Position numbers and translations under genes: made by a program. This document shows, piece by piece, positions 13,925-26,809 of a DNA stretch of 64,000 nt (the stretch's first letter is position 1; the number at the start of each line of letters is the position of its first letter). The stretch is from positions 1 to 64,000 of the forward strand of contig MSJH02000625.1 in assembly GCA_001931875.2 (NCBI GenBank), in the 5' to 3' direction. The notes beneath the pieces were generated by a model, which saw only the letters and a list, made by a program, of their open reading frames with translations, was not told the DNA's origin and made no database searches. This stretch comes from Byssochlamys sp. IMV 00236 (taxonomy: Eukaryota; Ascomycota; Eurotiomycetes; Eurotiales; Thermoascaceae).

Positions 13925-14449
13925 AAATAGAGCTAAATATAGGGGGTATTAAAATATTAAGCAGAAATAAGGGAGAAAAAAAAATTAAAAGCTAAGGTTA
14001 AGGCTAAAGCTAAAAAAAAGAATAAAAAGCGGTAAAAAGATAAATAAAATAGCTAAAAAAGATTACTACTATAAATAGAAAAAGATAAATATACCTCTTA
14101 AATTAGTAAAGACAGTAAAAATAATATAAGGCAAAAATATATATTAGTAATAAGAGAAAGAAAAAACTACTAAATATAAGAAAAAGCTTAGCAGGCATAA
14201 AAGAGAAGCGGAAATTTAAAAGGAATAAAAAATTACTAAATAAGAACTATTTATTAAAAAGTAGAAGAACTTCTTATTATTATCTTTATTACTATTCTTT
14301 TAAAAAAATATAGAGAAAAGCACCGATCTTTTTAGCGTTAGTTAAGATAAAAGGACTCTTAGCTCCTTAATATCGCCGGGTCTAGAAGTATAGATAGCTT
14401 AGGCATTTAAAAACATAGGACTATTAATAATATAACCAATCTAGGTTAT

Positions 14450-16580
14450 ATTAGCTCTATAAATGCTAATGCCTAAGAATCTTAAGGCACCTTATTTTAA
14501 AGGGGATAATATTACTTATTACCTAAGGCTTTTTAAGAGGCTATATAAGGCAAATTAACTCCTAAAAGAGGAAAAAACTAAATAGTTTATAGACTATTAT
14601 AGCCTATTAGTATTATTATAAATAAGTACTTAATCTAAATATAAAAAGAAGAATTACTTAAAACTGGCAGAAGCAATTAAATAAAAATATACTTACTATA
14701 ATAAGCACTAAAAAAAATATAATATTTAATAGCTAAAAAGGTTTAAAAATATAAAATATAATAGCTCTAAGGACCTAAGAGAGTATAACTAAGAATATTA
14801 AGCTATATTAGAAGCGCTAGTAACTTCAGGTAAATTAAGCTAATACTTATAGGGAGTTTAGTATCTTTAAAGACTTTTAAAGGAGCTTAAGCAGTAGGTA
14901 GTTTAAGAATTAAATATAGACTACTATATTTTATTTACTATTAAATACACTAATTTCTATAAGAAAATAGCAGATAGAGTAAGAATAATTAAAACCCTTT
15001 ATTACCTCAACAGTAGAGAACTAGAGAAAGATTAAGATATAACAGCTTTAATAAAGGAGAAGATAATTAAAAAAGATAATATATAACTTCTTATTAAACT
15101 TAATAGAACCTACCCAGATAAGAATAAGAGTAAGACTAAATAATAGAGCATTAAAGTAAAGTCGATAGAGTAGTTATAAATTAATTAATTAATAAAAGAG
15201 TTTAAAAAGTTAAAACTATATAATATACAGTATATAGGGAGGCCTAATAGTAGTATACCTAGCGCTAATATAAATATATAAGCTAGAGTATCTTTAAGAT
15301 TTGCTCCAGCTAGAGGATCTAGAATTTCTTTAAACTTATATAACTTCTGCTGGGCTCCTAATTATATTTAATCTTATTATTTAAATCTAAAGAATCTCTT
15401 AAATTAGAAACTTATTTATTAGGGAGAAAACTATAAACTCTACTTTAAACTAAAAGGGCAAAATAGAGAAGTTATCTGCCTTATTTAGGGAAACATATTA
15501 TAAAAGGCAATTATTAAACAGAGACTAAAGAAAGAATAGAAATAAATTAGTTCAGTTAAATATAATATATAGTCTATTATGCTAAGACAGACTAGTAATA
15601 ACTTAAGCTTTAAAAAAGAAGCTAGCAATATTATAGAAGATTACTATTTAGTTAATATAATAGGATTAGAGAAGCCTTAAGAAATAAAGAAAAGATAGAG
15701 TAGGACTAAATAATAGCATAAGGAAAAACTATAAAAAGTAATTAAATAAGAGCAAAAATTCCCCTTAGTTAAAATAAACCGGTTTAGTAATTATTAGCCG
15801 CTAAATATAACTAAGCAAGTAAGAGTAGTAGATAAAGATATAAAAGAAGCACCTGAACTGGGTAAAAGCAAGAAGATAATTAAAATAAGAGAGAAACTAT
15901 CTCTAAGAAAGTTTAAAGTGGTAAATAAATTAAAAGGGACTATAGATATAGTAAGTATTATAAACTAGATCCTAGATACTAGGGTTTAAATATTTATTAA
16001 AGATCTAATTGGATTATCTCCTGGGCTTTATAAAGCCTTATTTACCCTTTAACCGCAACTGGTAATAATTAAGGTATTATTCTATAACTTTAAAGCTATA
16101 TAGTTTAATACTTTAATATTTAATACAGAATATATAGTAAATAGTTTAGACTAGTGCACTTATACATTATTGCAATTTAAGCCTTTTAATAATAATAGGG
16201 TATTATATATAGCCGTAACTCTAAAACTGCCTATTAAAATTAATAGATATAAAGAACTATAAAATATTATAGTAGATAGTAGAGCCGAAATTAATATAAT
16301 ATATAGAGATATAGCGAATTACTATAAGCTTATTATAAGCTAGAAGTTTAGGGGCAATATAATTTCAGCAGATAGCAGATAAACTCCTTTTATAGGTCTC
16401 TATAAAGAGGTGCCTATATAGGTAAGATCCTTTTATTATAAGGTCCCTTTCTTTATAGTAAATAATAGGATTAATTATAACTGCGTCCTAGGACGACCGT
16501 TCGAATATTAAGTATACTTAAGATATATAGCCTTATCTGATAAAATAATAGAAAGTACAATTTATTTTATAGATTAAAAG
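14450..16580 (+). pseudogene. Gag and aspartic protease of inner element
   Basis: Degenerate plus-strand reading. A Gag-like region starts near 14.45 kb. At 16.26-16.51 kb a retropepsin-like segment is visible: 'VDSRAEINIIYRD' corresponds to the catalytic D-S/T-G-A motif with Gly changed to Arg, and 'CVLGRPF' matches the distal protease hydrophobic-Gly motif. Many TAG/TAA stops. Confidence 0.7.
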
Positions 16581-17199
16581 AATTAGGCAGTAGTATAAGT
16601 GTTTTTAATAAATAACTTAAAAAATAAGTTAAAAGAAGAAGTATTATGCAATTTATTGTCCTAAGCATAAGAGTTATTAAACTAAAGTTAGAAAAAAATA
16701 ATAAATACCAGACTAAGAATAGAAAAGGCCTATAGGAGCTATACTTAGTAAATAATATTAGCCTTAAAGTAAGCAAGGAAATTAAAAGCAAAGAGGTAAG
16801 AATATTTAAACCTACTAAATTAAATAAAGAAGTTAGAAGGTTATAGGGGTATAGACTATCTAGAAGGTATAACTTTTTTATTATAAAAATAAAATATTCT
16901 GTTAATATATAGTATAAGAAGAAATATAAAAAGGTTTATTTAGCAAATATATTAAATAGACCTACCGCGGCTTTAAAGGGGCTATTAGAATAAAAAGAAA
17001 TTATTAGGGAGTATTATTATAGGAACCCCTAAAGAAGCGTAAAAAAAATATATAGAGAATTTACCGAATATATCTAGCTAAAGATATTAGATATTAAAAG
17101 AGGAATAAAACTAATGCTAAACTGTCTGAAGAATCTTATTATAGGAGAGGATCTATAGCTAAAGGAGAAAGAACTATTAATAAAGGTGCTTTTCGCCTA

Positions 17200-18790
17200 A
17201 AAAGCAGCCCTTACCTAAACCTTTAAAGAGATTAGATAAATGTGCCCAGAAGTTATACCTCTAATTATTATTTAGACTATAGATTATAAACTATAGCAGG
17301 CGAAGAGCTTTCTAATATTAAAGATACTCTATAATATAGCGCAAGAAATAGTAAAAGAGAAGATAAATATAGGGATTCTTAAATATAGTTAAAGACCCTA
17401 CTAAAATCTATAGTTCTTAATAAAAAAGAAAAGCAGTAAATATTAGCTAATTAATATAGCTATAAAAATTAATTAAGTAATAATATAAAACACTAATTTA
17501 CCTCCTTTAATTAATAAATTCTTAGAAGAGTTTAATAAAATACTAGTATTAATACTTATAGACTTATTCTCTAAATATAATTAGTTAGAATTAGCTAAGG
17601 AATTGCAAGACTTAATAGCTTTCTATATGCTAAGAATTAGTTTAATTTATTAAGCCAGACTACCCTAAGAATAGATAAATACAATATAGGAGTTTATATA
17701 AGGGGTTATAAGAGCATTAGCAGATAATATTCCTAATATCTATAATATATTTCTAGATAATACGCTAATATAAGGACTTAAGACTAATTATAGGGGAGAA
17801 GAGACGCTACTAAGAATTAGAAGGTTTATATTTAAATACATTTAAAATATTAACAAGGTACTATATAGTCTTAAACTTACAGATTTAACAATTATTAGGG
17901 AGAAATTATAATTTGCAGTATTAAGAATTAAAGTAATAAGCTATATGTATAACATTAAGGGGAGATATCTTAAGTTAGCTAAGGTAATTAAGATCTTAGA
18001 ATAACTACTTTATCAGAACTTATAAGAAGCAAGAGAATTTCTAGGGGTTATAGCCTATTACTAGATATAAATTAAAAAATATACTATTAAGGCTAAGCTA
18101 ATATACTTAATACTAAGAAAGGGATAAGACTTTTTTTAGGGGCTAGAGCAATAAGAAGTAATAGATATTTTAAAAGTAGCCCTAATAATAGTACTAGCAC
18201 TTAAGCTAATTAACTATAAAAAGAAAGGCATAATTATTATTAATACTAATACTAATAGCAGTAAATAGAGGGCATAACTTACTTAAGAAGAGAAAAAGTC
18301 TAATAAGAGATACCCAGCTAAATATAAAAGTAGAGTATAAATATAGGCAGAAAGGCAATATAATAAAAAAAAACTAGAATATAGGGTAATACTAAAGGCG
18401 CTTTATAAATTCTAAGCATATTTATATAGTATATACTTTTAACTAGAGATAGATACAAAAACTCTAATTATACAATTAAATAAGACAGCTATAAACCTCC
18501 CTAGATTAATAATTACTTAGTAGATCGCTTAGATTTAGCTGTTTAACTTTAATATTATCTATATATTAGGGAAAAAGAACTTAGTTGCAGATAAATTATC
18601 TTAGAAACTAATAATAGAGCGAGACCTAAAAGAGGCAGAAAATAATAATATAAAGAAATTCCTAGACCTATAGTTTTATGCGGTCTATTATATTAGCATA
18701 TAAGAAGTAGAATTAAATAGTATCTCTTAATTAACGCTTATATTATATTAGTTAAAAAAGTCTTTACTAATTATAGAATAGTTATAAACT
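17200..18790 (+). pseudogene. Reverse transcriptase / RNase H of inner element
   Basis: Stop-riddled but recognisable RT: palm region with 'IFLDNTLI', equivalent to the (F/Y)xDD-type catalytic box with the second Asp lost, then the thumb with 'QEAREFLGVIAYY' (family LRxFLGxxxYYR). An RNase H-like segment follows ('LEIDTKTLIIQLNK', 'FNIIYILGKKNLVADKLS', matching the IxHVPGxxNxxADxLS end). The hAT MITE at 18,820 lies just downstream. Confidence 0.8.
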
Positions 18791-18811
18791 ATAATAAAAC
18801 TAGACAATATA

Positions 18812-18819
18812 AACCGGGG
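18812..18819. other. 8-bp target-site duplication AACCGGGG, left copy
   Basis: AACCGGGG directly precedes the MITE and is repeated at 19,315-19,322. Eight bp is the target duplication length of hAT transposases. Confidence 0.85.
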
Positions 18820-19314
18820 TAGAGTGGTTACAGTAAACCGAAAAAACCGAACCGAACCGAACCGAACCGCCCATAGTTCAGTTTAGTTCGCTTCCTAGTA
18901 AACCGCGGTGCGAGTCTACCAGAACCGAACTAAACCGGTGGTTTTTGGTTTAAACCATTTGAACCGTAATTTTAACCTCGTATTTAAATTACACTATGTA
19001 ATTTATCGATACTTATATCGGAGGTATAAAATTACTATAGTATTTAGTATATATAATAAAAATATATTAGAAACCGGTAAATTACGGTATTGTAATTTTC
19101 GCTTATTTATCCTAATATAGCTAGAGCATAGTTACATAACCAGATCTAACTTAGGTTAGTAACTAATTATGCCGATCCGGTTTTTTTGGTTTTAAACCGA
19201 ACCACTAGTATATGGTTCGGTTCAGGTACGGTTTATCTGCCCCGAACCGAAAACCGCTACGGGCGGTTTAACCCCCCCCCTGAACCGAACCGAACCGCCT
19301 ATATAACCACTCTA
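18820..19314. mobile_element. 495-bp hAT-type MITE, not RIPed
   Basis: Flanked by perfect 8-bp direct repeats AACCGGGG. Termini are inverted repeats TAGAGTGGTTA and TAACCACTCTA, fitting the hAT consensus (C/T)A(A/G)NG at the tip. Subterminal regions hold many copies of AACCG on one side and CGGTT on the other (e.g. 18,840-18,868 and 19,281-19,298), typical subterminal transposase-binding repeats. No transposase is encoded; the 70-codon ORF inside has no recognisable domain. Its base composition stands out from the AT-rich host element, so it appears to have escaped RIP or arrived later. Confidence 0.9.
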
Positions 19315-19329
19315 AACCGGGGATAATAT

Positions 19330-20510
19330 ACTAAGTTTAAGAAGGAGGCTATAAAGTATATAGTATAAAATAGTATCCTTTTCTAGAGAGTACAGCAGAA
19401 TTAGCCTTATTAAACAGTTATTAATAATAAAGGAAAGTAAAAAGAGATCCTTATTACCCTTTATAAAAAATATAGATATTAGAAATGCAAAGCAATATAT
19501 AGGAAAGTAACTAATTAATATTAGTAAAAAGGCCTATATAAGTATATTACCAAATAAATAAAGATATATAATAAATACTAGAAAGCCGATAAAGAATATA
19601 TAGAAGAAGCTTTATAGTTAATATTTATTCTACTAAGGAGATTAAAACTATACCTAGATATTTATAAGATTATGCCGCCTAGTAAAAGAAAAACTTATAT
19701 TACTATACTTTAGGATAACTTTAGCTAGATTAAATATAGAGTACTTAATAGCCCTACTTTAAGAGCTATTATTAAATTCTTATAGGAAGACTAGATTTAT
19801 TGCTAAAAAATAATAAAGACTCTTATTAATAATAGAGGACCAGAGAATAAAGCTATAGTTAATATATTAATATAGAAATATAAGATTAACTGTATTAAAG
19901 TCTTACTATATAACCTGCAAATAAATAAAGCAGTTAAAGTTATATATAAGTCCTTTATATATAGCATTAAGAAACTTATAAAAAAAATAAAGATAAATTA
20001 GGTAGACTACCTGCCGGCTATAATCTAGGCAGATAAAAATACAGTTAAAACCTCTATTAGTTTAACGCTATTTAAAGCAATTATAGGATATAATATAATA
20101 TTATTAATTAAACTAGAAGTACCTACCTAAAAGATATTAATATAGGATAAAGTTAAAACTATAAAAGACCTTCTCCTTCTTTATATAAGATAGATAGAAC
20201 TTAGGGATTAAGATATAAAAGAAGTATAGCTTTATATCTAGCGCATAAAAAAAGCTAGTAAAGAAACCTTTAATAATAAAAAATAATTTTATAAGAAGTA
20301 GCTAATTAAAAGACAACTTATTTTACTCTATAATATAAAGCTTAAGATATCTTATTCTGCTAAACTAGTATATTGCTGGCTTAAACTATATAAGATTAAG
20401 AAAGTCCTTTAAAAAAGTTCTTATAAGCTTAAGGAGTTAAATAATATAGCTTTTTAAGATCTAATCTATAGAAATTATTTAAAAGGCTATTATTTATAAG
20501 GTAACTAAGA
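19330..20510 (+). pseudogene. Integrase of inner element (RIPed)
   Basis: Degenerate integrase reading on the plus strand. An N-terminal HHCC-like region lies near 19.48-19.57 kb ('YRKVT..YW.KGLY', 'Y.KADK'). The catalytic core follows at 19.67-20.1 kb, with 'INNRGPENKA' at the second Asp region (family TDxGxEN) and 'YNLQINKAVK'. The C-terminal part ends in 'YRNYLKGYYL', the usual fungal gypsy Pol ending. Multiple nonsense changes. Confidence 0.75.
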
Positions 20511-23500
20511 AGATATATTAGCAGTAAATAATAATATAGAACCTAAGTAAGAAGATTAGCAAATAAATAATAATAAAGATAATATAGACTAGATATTACC
20601 TAAATTAGAATATGCAGTTATTATTCTAGCACCCTCCTTCTAAAAATATTAGCTTAAAAGGAAGAAAGTAAAAAGCTAGCAGTAAAGTAAGTTTAATACT
20701 AAATAAGGAGTTAGTTTAGAAGGAGAAGAAATAAAAGAATAATAATAAAATAAGTACTAGTACTATAATAGGAAGAGAAAGAGAGTAAACTTAAGATAAG
20801 GGCGTCTTCTTTAGGGGAGGGAAAGGATTTAAAAATGCCTAATAATAATTAAGAAAGAAGAAAAAGAGAGATAACTAAAAAACATATAATATTAGCTTAA
20901 ATACCTTAAAAAAGTCTATAAACAAAGCTAAAAACAGAAAATATTAGATAAAGAATATAAAATAATAATAAAGAAATCTCACTTTATATTAAAAACCTTA
21001 CTTCTTTACCTATAAATATTATTAGAAAACTCGAGTCTAATTATTCTATATCCTCTTTCTATATTAAATATTATTAAACTAGAATTACTACATAATTCTG
21101 CTAAGCTAAAAATAAAAAAAAACTTATTAGAAATATAAAATATCGTCTGTTAGGATAAAGCTCTTCAACTTAAAATATATATATATACTATAGTTAGCGA
21201 AATTTATAAGCTTATAAAAGAGATAATAAGTAAGGCTAATAATAAAGAAGAGAAGGTTTAGTTTATAAATAATATAGTAGTAATTATTTTAAATTTTTAA
21301 AGCAGGCATAATAAAGCAGCCAGTAATTTTTATAATTTCTTAAATTAATAGGAGCTATTAGAAGAAGTAAAAAAAAAAAAATATTAGCTGTTAATAAGCT
21401 AAAAGAATTAAAAATATAAGTAAAAAAGAACTATAAATATACTAATAAAGGCTACTATAAAGCTATAAAGAAATAAAGCTAAAAGACTATAAACTAGATC
21501 TTATTAATTATTAGATAATTATATTAAATCTTAATAGCTATAAGAGGATTAGCTTCTAATATTAGAGATTAAAGAATAATAGCTATATATCTAGCAAAAG
21601 CATAAATTAACAGACTTTATAATATTAGGAGATAAAGAATACTAACTAAAAAGAGCCTTTAACTAACTAATATTAGAAAGGTAAAAAATATTTTAAGAAA
21701 AGCCCTCAGCAAAAAAGGACTAATTCCTTAAAAGCCTACTAATAAAGAACTACAAAAGATTAAAATAAGAGTAGGAAAAAATAATTTTTTAAAGAAGATT
21801 ATAAGAGAAAAGGAAGAATATTAAATAAAAGATTTAAATAAGAGCTTATTAATAGATCTAATATTAGACAAAAAAGAGGAAAGTATAAAAAAGGAGGAGA
21901 AAGGAAAGAAGAGGACTAAAAATCCTAAGAAGCTAAAAAGGGAAAAAAAGCTTAAGACTTAAGATAAGGGGAAACAGCTAAAAAAAGGATATAAATATAA
22001 AATTAGCATATCTAAGTTAATAAAAAAAGCTATCGCCAACTTAAAAGATAAAGAAATATTAGAACTTTTAAAAGAAGAAAGGATTAAACCTACTGCTATA
22101 TACTAAATTTATATTAAAAAAGTATAAAATATAATAGGACTAAGAAGTATAGAAGATAGTATTCTTAGAAAAAGGTTAAAAATACTTATAAAAGGTAATA
22201 ATAATCTTAAATACTAGAAAACTAATGCAGACTACTAGAAATAGTTCTAATAAAAATAAAGACTTAATACTAACTTTAAGGACTATTACTGTCTAGATAA
22301 AGAGAAAACTAAAATATAATCTTAGCTAAATAGACCAAATATAAGTACTAAAAAGATTAGAGAAGTCTTATAATAAGTTAATTCCGGGAAGATTAACTTA
22401 ATTTATAAGCTATATATATAATTATTGGCCAATATAATTAATATAAGGGAGGATATATCTATAAAAAAAGCTAGAGGAGTATTAAAAATAATTAGAAATA
22501 TAAAGTTAGTAATAGTAAAGCAGTAGAAAAAGAGACTATTTAAAATAATAACCTATCCTTATAAAAGTTTACTTAAAGAAACTAAATAGTTTATAAACAA
22601 AATCTTTAAAAATAAATAGGCAATAAAACCTATTAGCAGAGCCTTAAGAATTAATATAAAGCCCTCCTTTTCTACAATAAACCTAAAAGACCCTTTTATT
22701 AAAAAAGAAATTGGGCACTTAAAAAATATACAGAATATTAAGACTATATAATTTAAAAATAACTTAAAGGCTAAACAAACACTAAATATACCTAATAATA
22801 GCTAGGTTAAAAGAAGAATAAAGAGTCCTATTCTAGAAAGTCCTAAAAATATAAAAAATAAAGATAATACAGAAGTTAAAGAAACTTTATCTAAAGACCT
22901 TCTTTTTAAGAAATCCTTAATATTAGAAATAGTTTAACTGTTTAGAGATCTTAGGTTAATTAATATAGATACTTCTAGTAATATACCTAATAGCTTATAT
23001 TATAAAGCTTAAGATAACCTATATAGAGTAGAAAAGTATCCCAAATCTAAATATAGAGATAGAAAATATTTTAATCTAAGTAAAAAAGACTTTACTCTAA
23101 ATAAGATATAGGACTAATATATCTAGTTAGGTATTGCAATAAGAAAGGACTTTAACTATTAGAAAGCAAATAAGGTTTTCTAGATTATACCCTTTAAAGG
23201 GAAACTAATAAAAGGGATATTATAATATATTATTATAAAAATAAAAACAGCCCTTTATTATAAAAAGGAGGATAAAGGATTAATAGGGCTTAGAAACTTA
23301 TCTTAGAGTATTTTCCAGAAGGTTATTGCACAGAATATCTAAGTCTATTTAATTTAGTTAGTATTATATAGTTACAATAAATATAGGTTATAAGTCTAGT
23401 ATCTTAGGGGATATAAGCTAAAAGCATTAAATACAGAGACTATAATTCTTAAAGGAGGAATAGGCTGAGGCTTTATAACCCTAGGGACTAGACTAATTAC

Positions 23501-23993
23501 TAGAGATAAGTCTAAGGAAACTATAGGCTTAAAAGATATTATATTTAGGCAAAGAGAAGTAACCTTTATTAGCAATCTACATTAGCTAGTACTAGAGAAT
23601 TAAGGAATAAATCTTAATAATATCTATTGTTTTAATTATAGGGAATAAGATAAGATAAGATCTAACTAAGGAGGATCTGGGCCTTTTAATATCTAAGTAA
23701 ATAAAGTTATAGCTATAGGCAGAGCGATACTTAATTAGTTAAACTAAAATTACTTAGAAGTTAAAGCAGAGCTATATTTTGTATTAAAGCAAGATATATT
23801 ATTAGTCTGAGATTATCTGCAGAGAAAAGAAACTTAGCTTTATAAATTAGGGGTTTTAAGATATATATAATATTAGAAACTAGAGTGTTCCTGCTTTAGG
23901 AATAATTTATAATATTAAAAAGAGAAAATAGTATAAATTATAATAACTAAGGAAGGCAGATAGAGGCGTTTACTCTTAAAAAGAGGGATATTA
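20511..23993 (+). pseudogene. Post-integrase degenerate coding region, unknown
   Basis: About 3.5 kb between the integrase end and the 3' LTR. Plus-strand protein-like reading continues: a Lys/Glu-rich segment (20.6-22.2 kb), a stretch with 'FKDYYCLDKEK' near 22.3 kb, and a more globular-looking segment at 22.9-23.9 kb. I recognise no domain. Standard gypsy elements have little after integrase, so this may be an extra ORF or an older insertion now indistinguishable because of RIP. A purine run just before 23,994 could be the polypurine tract. Confidence 0.5.
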
Positions 23994-24321
23994 TATAGTA
24001 AAGAGGAGCAGCATAAAGAATATAATTAATTAAGAGGTTATATACTTCTGCTTAAAGTCTTTAAAAAGTCTATAAGTAAAGCAGTAAAAGGAGGGGAAGA
24101 TACCTTTTAATTATTTAGAATAAAATAATTAGCTTTACCTTTCTATTATTATTTAGTATCAGTTTAGCATTAGATTATTATTAGTTTACTATATTAGTTT
24201 ATAGCTAGAGCTTCTTCTCTAACTCTACTCTAAGCTTTAAAGTTAAATACCCTTCTCTTCCTTCTTAATACCTACTCGCTTAAAGACTCTATATTAAGTC
24301 TTAATACGTCTTCTTATAACA
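23994..24321 (+). repeat. 3' LTR of 10.7-kb element
   Basis: 328 bp partner of 13,597-13,924. It begins TATAGTAAAG (the 5' copy has TGTAGTAGAG; TG to TA is a RIP-type change) and ends TATAACA, followed by the GTAT duplication. Confidence 0.9.
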
Positions 24322-24790
24322 GTATAAGCTTAAATCCTATATAATAGGAGACCGAGTCTGCCTTTTAATAAAGAACTTAAAGACAGATTAACTAATTAAG
24401 AAACTAGATATAAAATACTCAGGATCTTATAAAGTTATAAAAAGAATTAGAATTTAAGCCTATTAGCTTAAGCTCCTAAAGAGCCTAGGCAGAATATACT
24501 TAGTCTTTTATATCTCTCTATTAAAGCCCTACTATTAGAGACTTAAGACTAAACCTAAGTATTTAGATTTAATCTTAGTAGATAATAAACTAGAATAGGA
24601 GATTAAAGCCATTTTAAATAAATAGATAATATAGGAGAAGAAGTAATATTTAATTAAATAGAAGGGCTATCTAGATTATAAAAATTTGTAGTAGTTTAAA
24701 GAAGACCTTAAGTATGCCTAAAATATACTAGCTGAATTTAAGGCAATAGTGTAAGCTGTTAATAAGACCTCTTTAAAAAGGGCTCTAAAA
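24322..24790 (+). pseudogene. Outer chromovirus integrase 3' part and chromodomain
   Basis: Continues the frame interrupted at 13,596. An SH3-like integrase tail reads 'KLDIKYSGSYKVIKRI' and 'KLLKSLGRIYLVFYISLLKPY', matching the common P.HPVFHVSLLKPY motif. A chromodomain follows ('EIKAILNK', 'YLIKQKGYLDYKN', 'FKEDLKYA'), i.e. the W-E-V..I / YLVKWKGY / WEPEEDL.A pattern with aromatic positions hit by nonsense or missense changes. Chromodomains target such elements to heterochromatin. Confidence 0.85.
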
Positions 24791-26456
24791 AGCTCTAGAA
24801 AAAGGAGTTAATAAAACTAGTAAGATTTCCCTTTTTTTTTATTAAATTTTTAGGTTTTACTTAATTATTTTATTATCGAATTTATATTACTCTTTCTCTA
24901 TTTACTTATCTATAAAGGTTTAGGAGTTTTAATAAGGATATAAGAAGCTAGTCTATCTAAAAATAAATTTATTTTAACCGGGCTACTCCTAGCAGAAATT
25001 AAAAATATAGGCCTAAGATTAATCCCCCCTACTTATTTACTTTACTGTTATAGAACCCTATTAGCACAGATTTATCTCTCTCCTTATTAGAGAAAGAAGG
25101 AATATTATAAGCAATATATATAATTTCTTATATATACTATAGATCTAATACTATTAAATAGAGTAATTTAAGTAACTCCTGCTAGAGCTATATTATAGAC
25201 TACTTATATAAAGATAGGGTTAATAGAATAATAAATATAAGCTTATCTATATCTGCCTTAGTAGGCGCTTTATGCAAGTATACCTTTATAGAGGATTTAT
25301 ATTTACTATAGGCCTCCTTAAAAGACCTATAATTACCTAAGAGGTAGGCCTCTTAGCTAAGGCTCTATAGATAAGTAAATTTATTCTTATAAATTAGTAA
25401 GACTAAAATATAGAGCTTATACTTATAACTGCAGTAGTCGCACTTAATATTAATATTAGTATAAATATACTAAAGTACCGGATTCTTAATTAGCCCCTTT
25501 AAATAATAAAGGCATATCTTTTAAAGTACTAAAAAAAACTCTTTACTTATCTTAGAGATAGTAGGGCTACTCTTTATTATTATATTAATAATAGTAGTAA
25601 TAGCAGTCTTAACTAGTATTTTAATAGTAGCTAATTTAGTTTAGGTCTTTATATTAATAACCTTCTTATACCCTGCGCTCTATTTCTAGGGCCTTTTTAT
25701 AGTATAAATAAGAATTATCCTTAGCTTAGCTATAGCGGCTGGCCTAGTAATAAGATAAGTCCTCTTCTTTTTAAGTAGGCTTTTTAGCGCTGCTATTAAG
25801 TTAAAAAGACCTACCTATATAGTAGTTAGAACTATAGAAAAAGGCTAATCTAGCAGAGGTATAAATCTTCTATACCTTAATTCTAGCACAATATTTATTT
25901 TAGCTAATAAATCCTCTATAAGATTTAGGGTAAATAGAGATACTAACCTATTAATAGCTATAAAAGAAGTAATGCTTAATTAAAGAGGCAGTCTTTCTAG
26001 CGTTATAATAATAGCTAAAGTCCCTAATATCTTAGCAGCAGTTAGGGGATTATAACCTAATATTATATTAGTAGCCAGATTTAGCTATATCTTAGCGGCA
26101 GCAGCTATATCCTCTATAAGGGATATAGGAGGAGGAGATAACTCCCTAGAGGGGGAGATAACTTTCTTAGGCTATTAATACTACTAGAATTAGCATATAT
26201 TATAGAATCCTAAACTAAAACAATTATCTAAGGAGTCTTGCTATAATAGGGCAGTATAAAACAGATTTTAAGACTTATAGTTTAATTAAATTAGCTAGTA
26301 TTAATATAATAAATTATAATAACTTACCCCTAGAGTAAGAAGCTCTAATAATAAACAAAAAAACAGCTAATTTCTTAAAGTTTTTAAACTATTATACTAT
26401 TAGCACTCTTATGCTTTTAAAAATACATTTAGATTGCTATTTAAATATATTTAAGA
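24791..26456. other. RIPed block with minus-strand protein-like reading
   Basis: AT-rich and stop-rich. On the minus strand, from about 26.2 down to 25.2 kb, a protein-like reading persists, including a Cys-pair segment ('KCDYCSYKYK') and an Ala/Ile/Lys-rich N-terminal part. It resembles fungal repeat-encoded zinc-binding proteins, but I cannot name it. Probably a separate insertion in the 3' part of the outer chromovirus. Confidence 0.4.
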
Positions 26457-26460
26457 CTAG

Positions 26461-26809
26461 TGTTATAGGAAAGGGTATCGAGACTTAGCAGTAAGTCTTA
26501 GAGCATAAGGATATAGAGGAAGGGAAGGATAGCTCAGGTCTTCGGGCCCTAAAGTAAAGCTAGAAGAAAAGCTCAGAGAATAAGATAGCATAGTAAAGGA
26601 AAGGCTGCTTTAATACTGAATTAATACTGAAATATAACTGAGAGAGAATTGCTTATTCTATTCTGTATTAACTAACTAATTGATTAATTAATACTCTTCC
26701 TCCTCTCGCATCTTATTAGAAGTATTTAAGCTACCTCTTCTAACAATAGCACGTGACTTGCTGACCTAATTATATCTTCGAAACCTCCCTACTGTTTCCC
26801 CTTACTATA
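26461..26809 (-). repeat. Solo LTR, 349 bp, flanked by CTAG
   Basis: A 349-bp sequence flanked on both sides by CTAG (26,457-26,460 and 26,810-26,813). Its reverse complement matches 37,669-38,017 almost throughout, with transition differences. On the minus strand it runs TATAGTAAGG...CCTATAACA; the leading TA may be a RIPed TG. No internal region or second copy lies nearby, so it is best read as a solo LTR left by recombination. Confidence 0.8.

Larger units (their letters stand above)
13597..24321 (+). mobile_element. 10.7-kb nested Ty3/gypsy LTR element (RIPed)
   Basis: Bounded by two 328-bp LTRs (13,597-13,924 and 23,994-24,321) and a 4-bp GTAT duplication. Internal order on the plus strand is Gag-like region (about 14.45-15.9 kb), retropepsin (about 16.2-16.5 kb), reverse transcriptase/RNase H (about 17.2-18.8 kb), integrase (about 19.4-20.5 kb), then 3.4 kb of extra degenerate coding sequence. 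This Ty3/gypsy order with protease before RT and integrase last fits the family. Every ORF is broken by TAG/TAA. At 10.7 kb (10.2 kb without its MITE) it is long for a fungal gypsy element. Confidence 0.9.

Noticed and set aside
16567..16791. 74-codon minus-strand ORF rich in Leu/Ile
   Set aside because: Antisense to the RIPed protease/RT region of the inner element; AT bias alone gives Leu/Ile/Ser codons.
18908..19120. 70-codon ORF within the MITE
   Set aside because: No transposase motifs and far too short for a hAT transposase. The element is non-autonomous.
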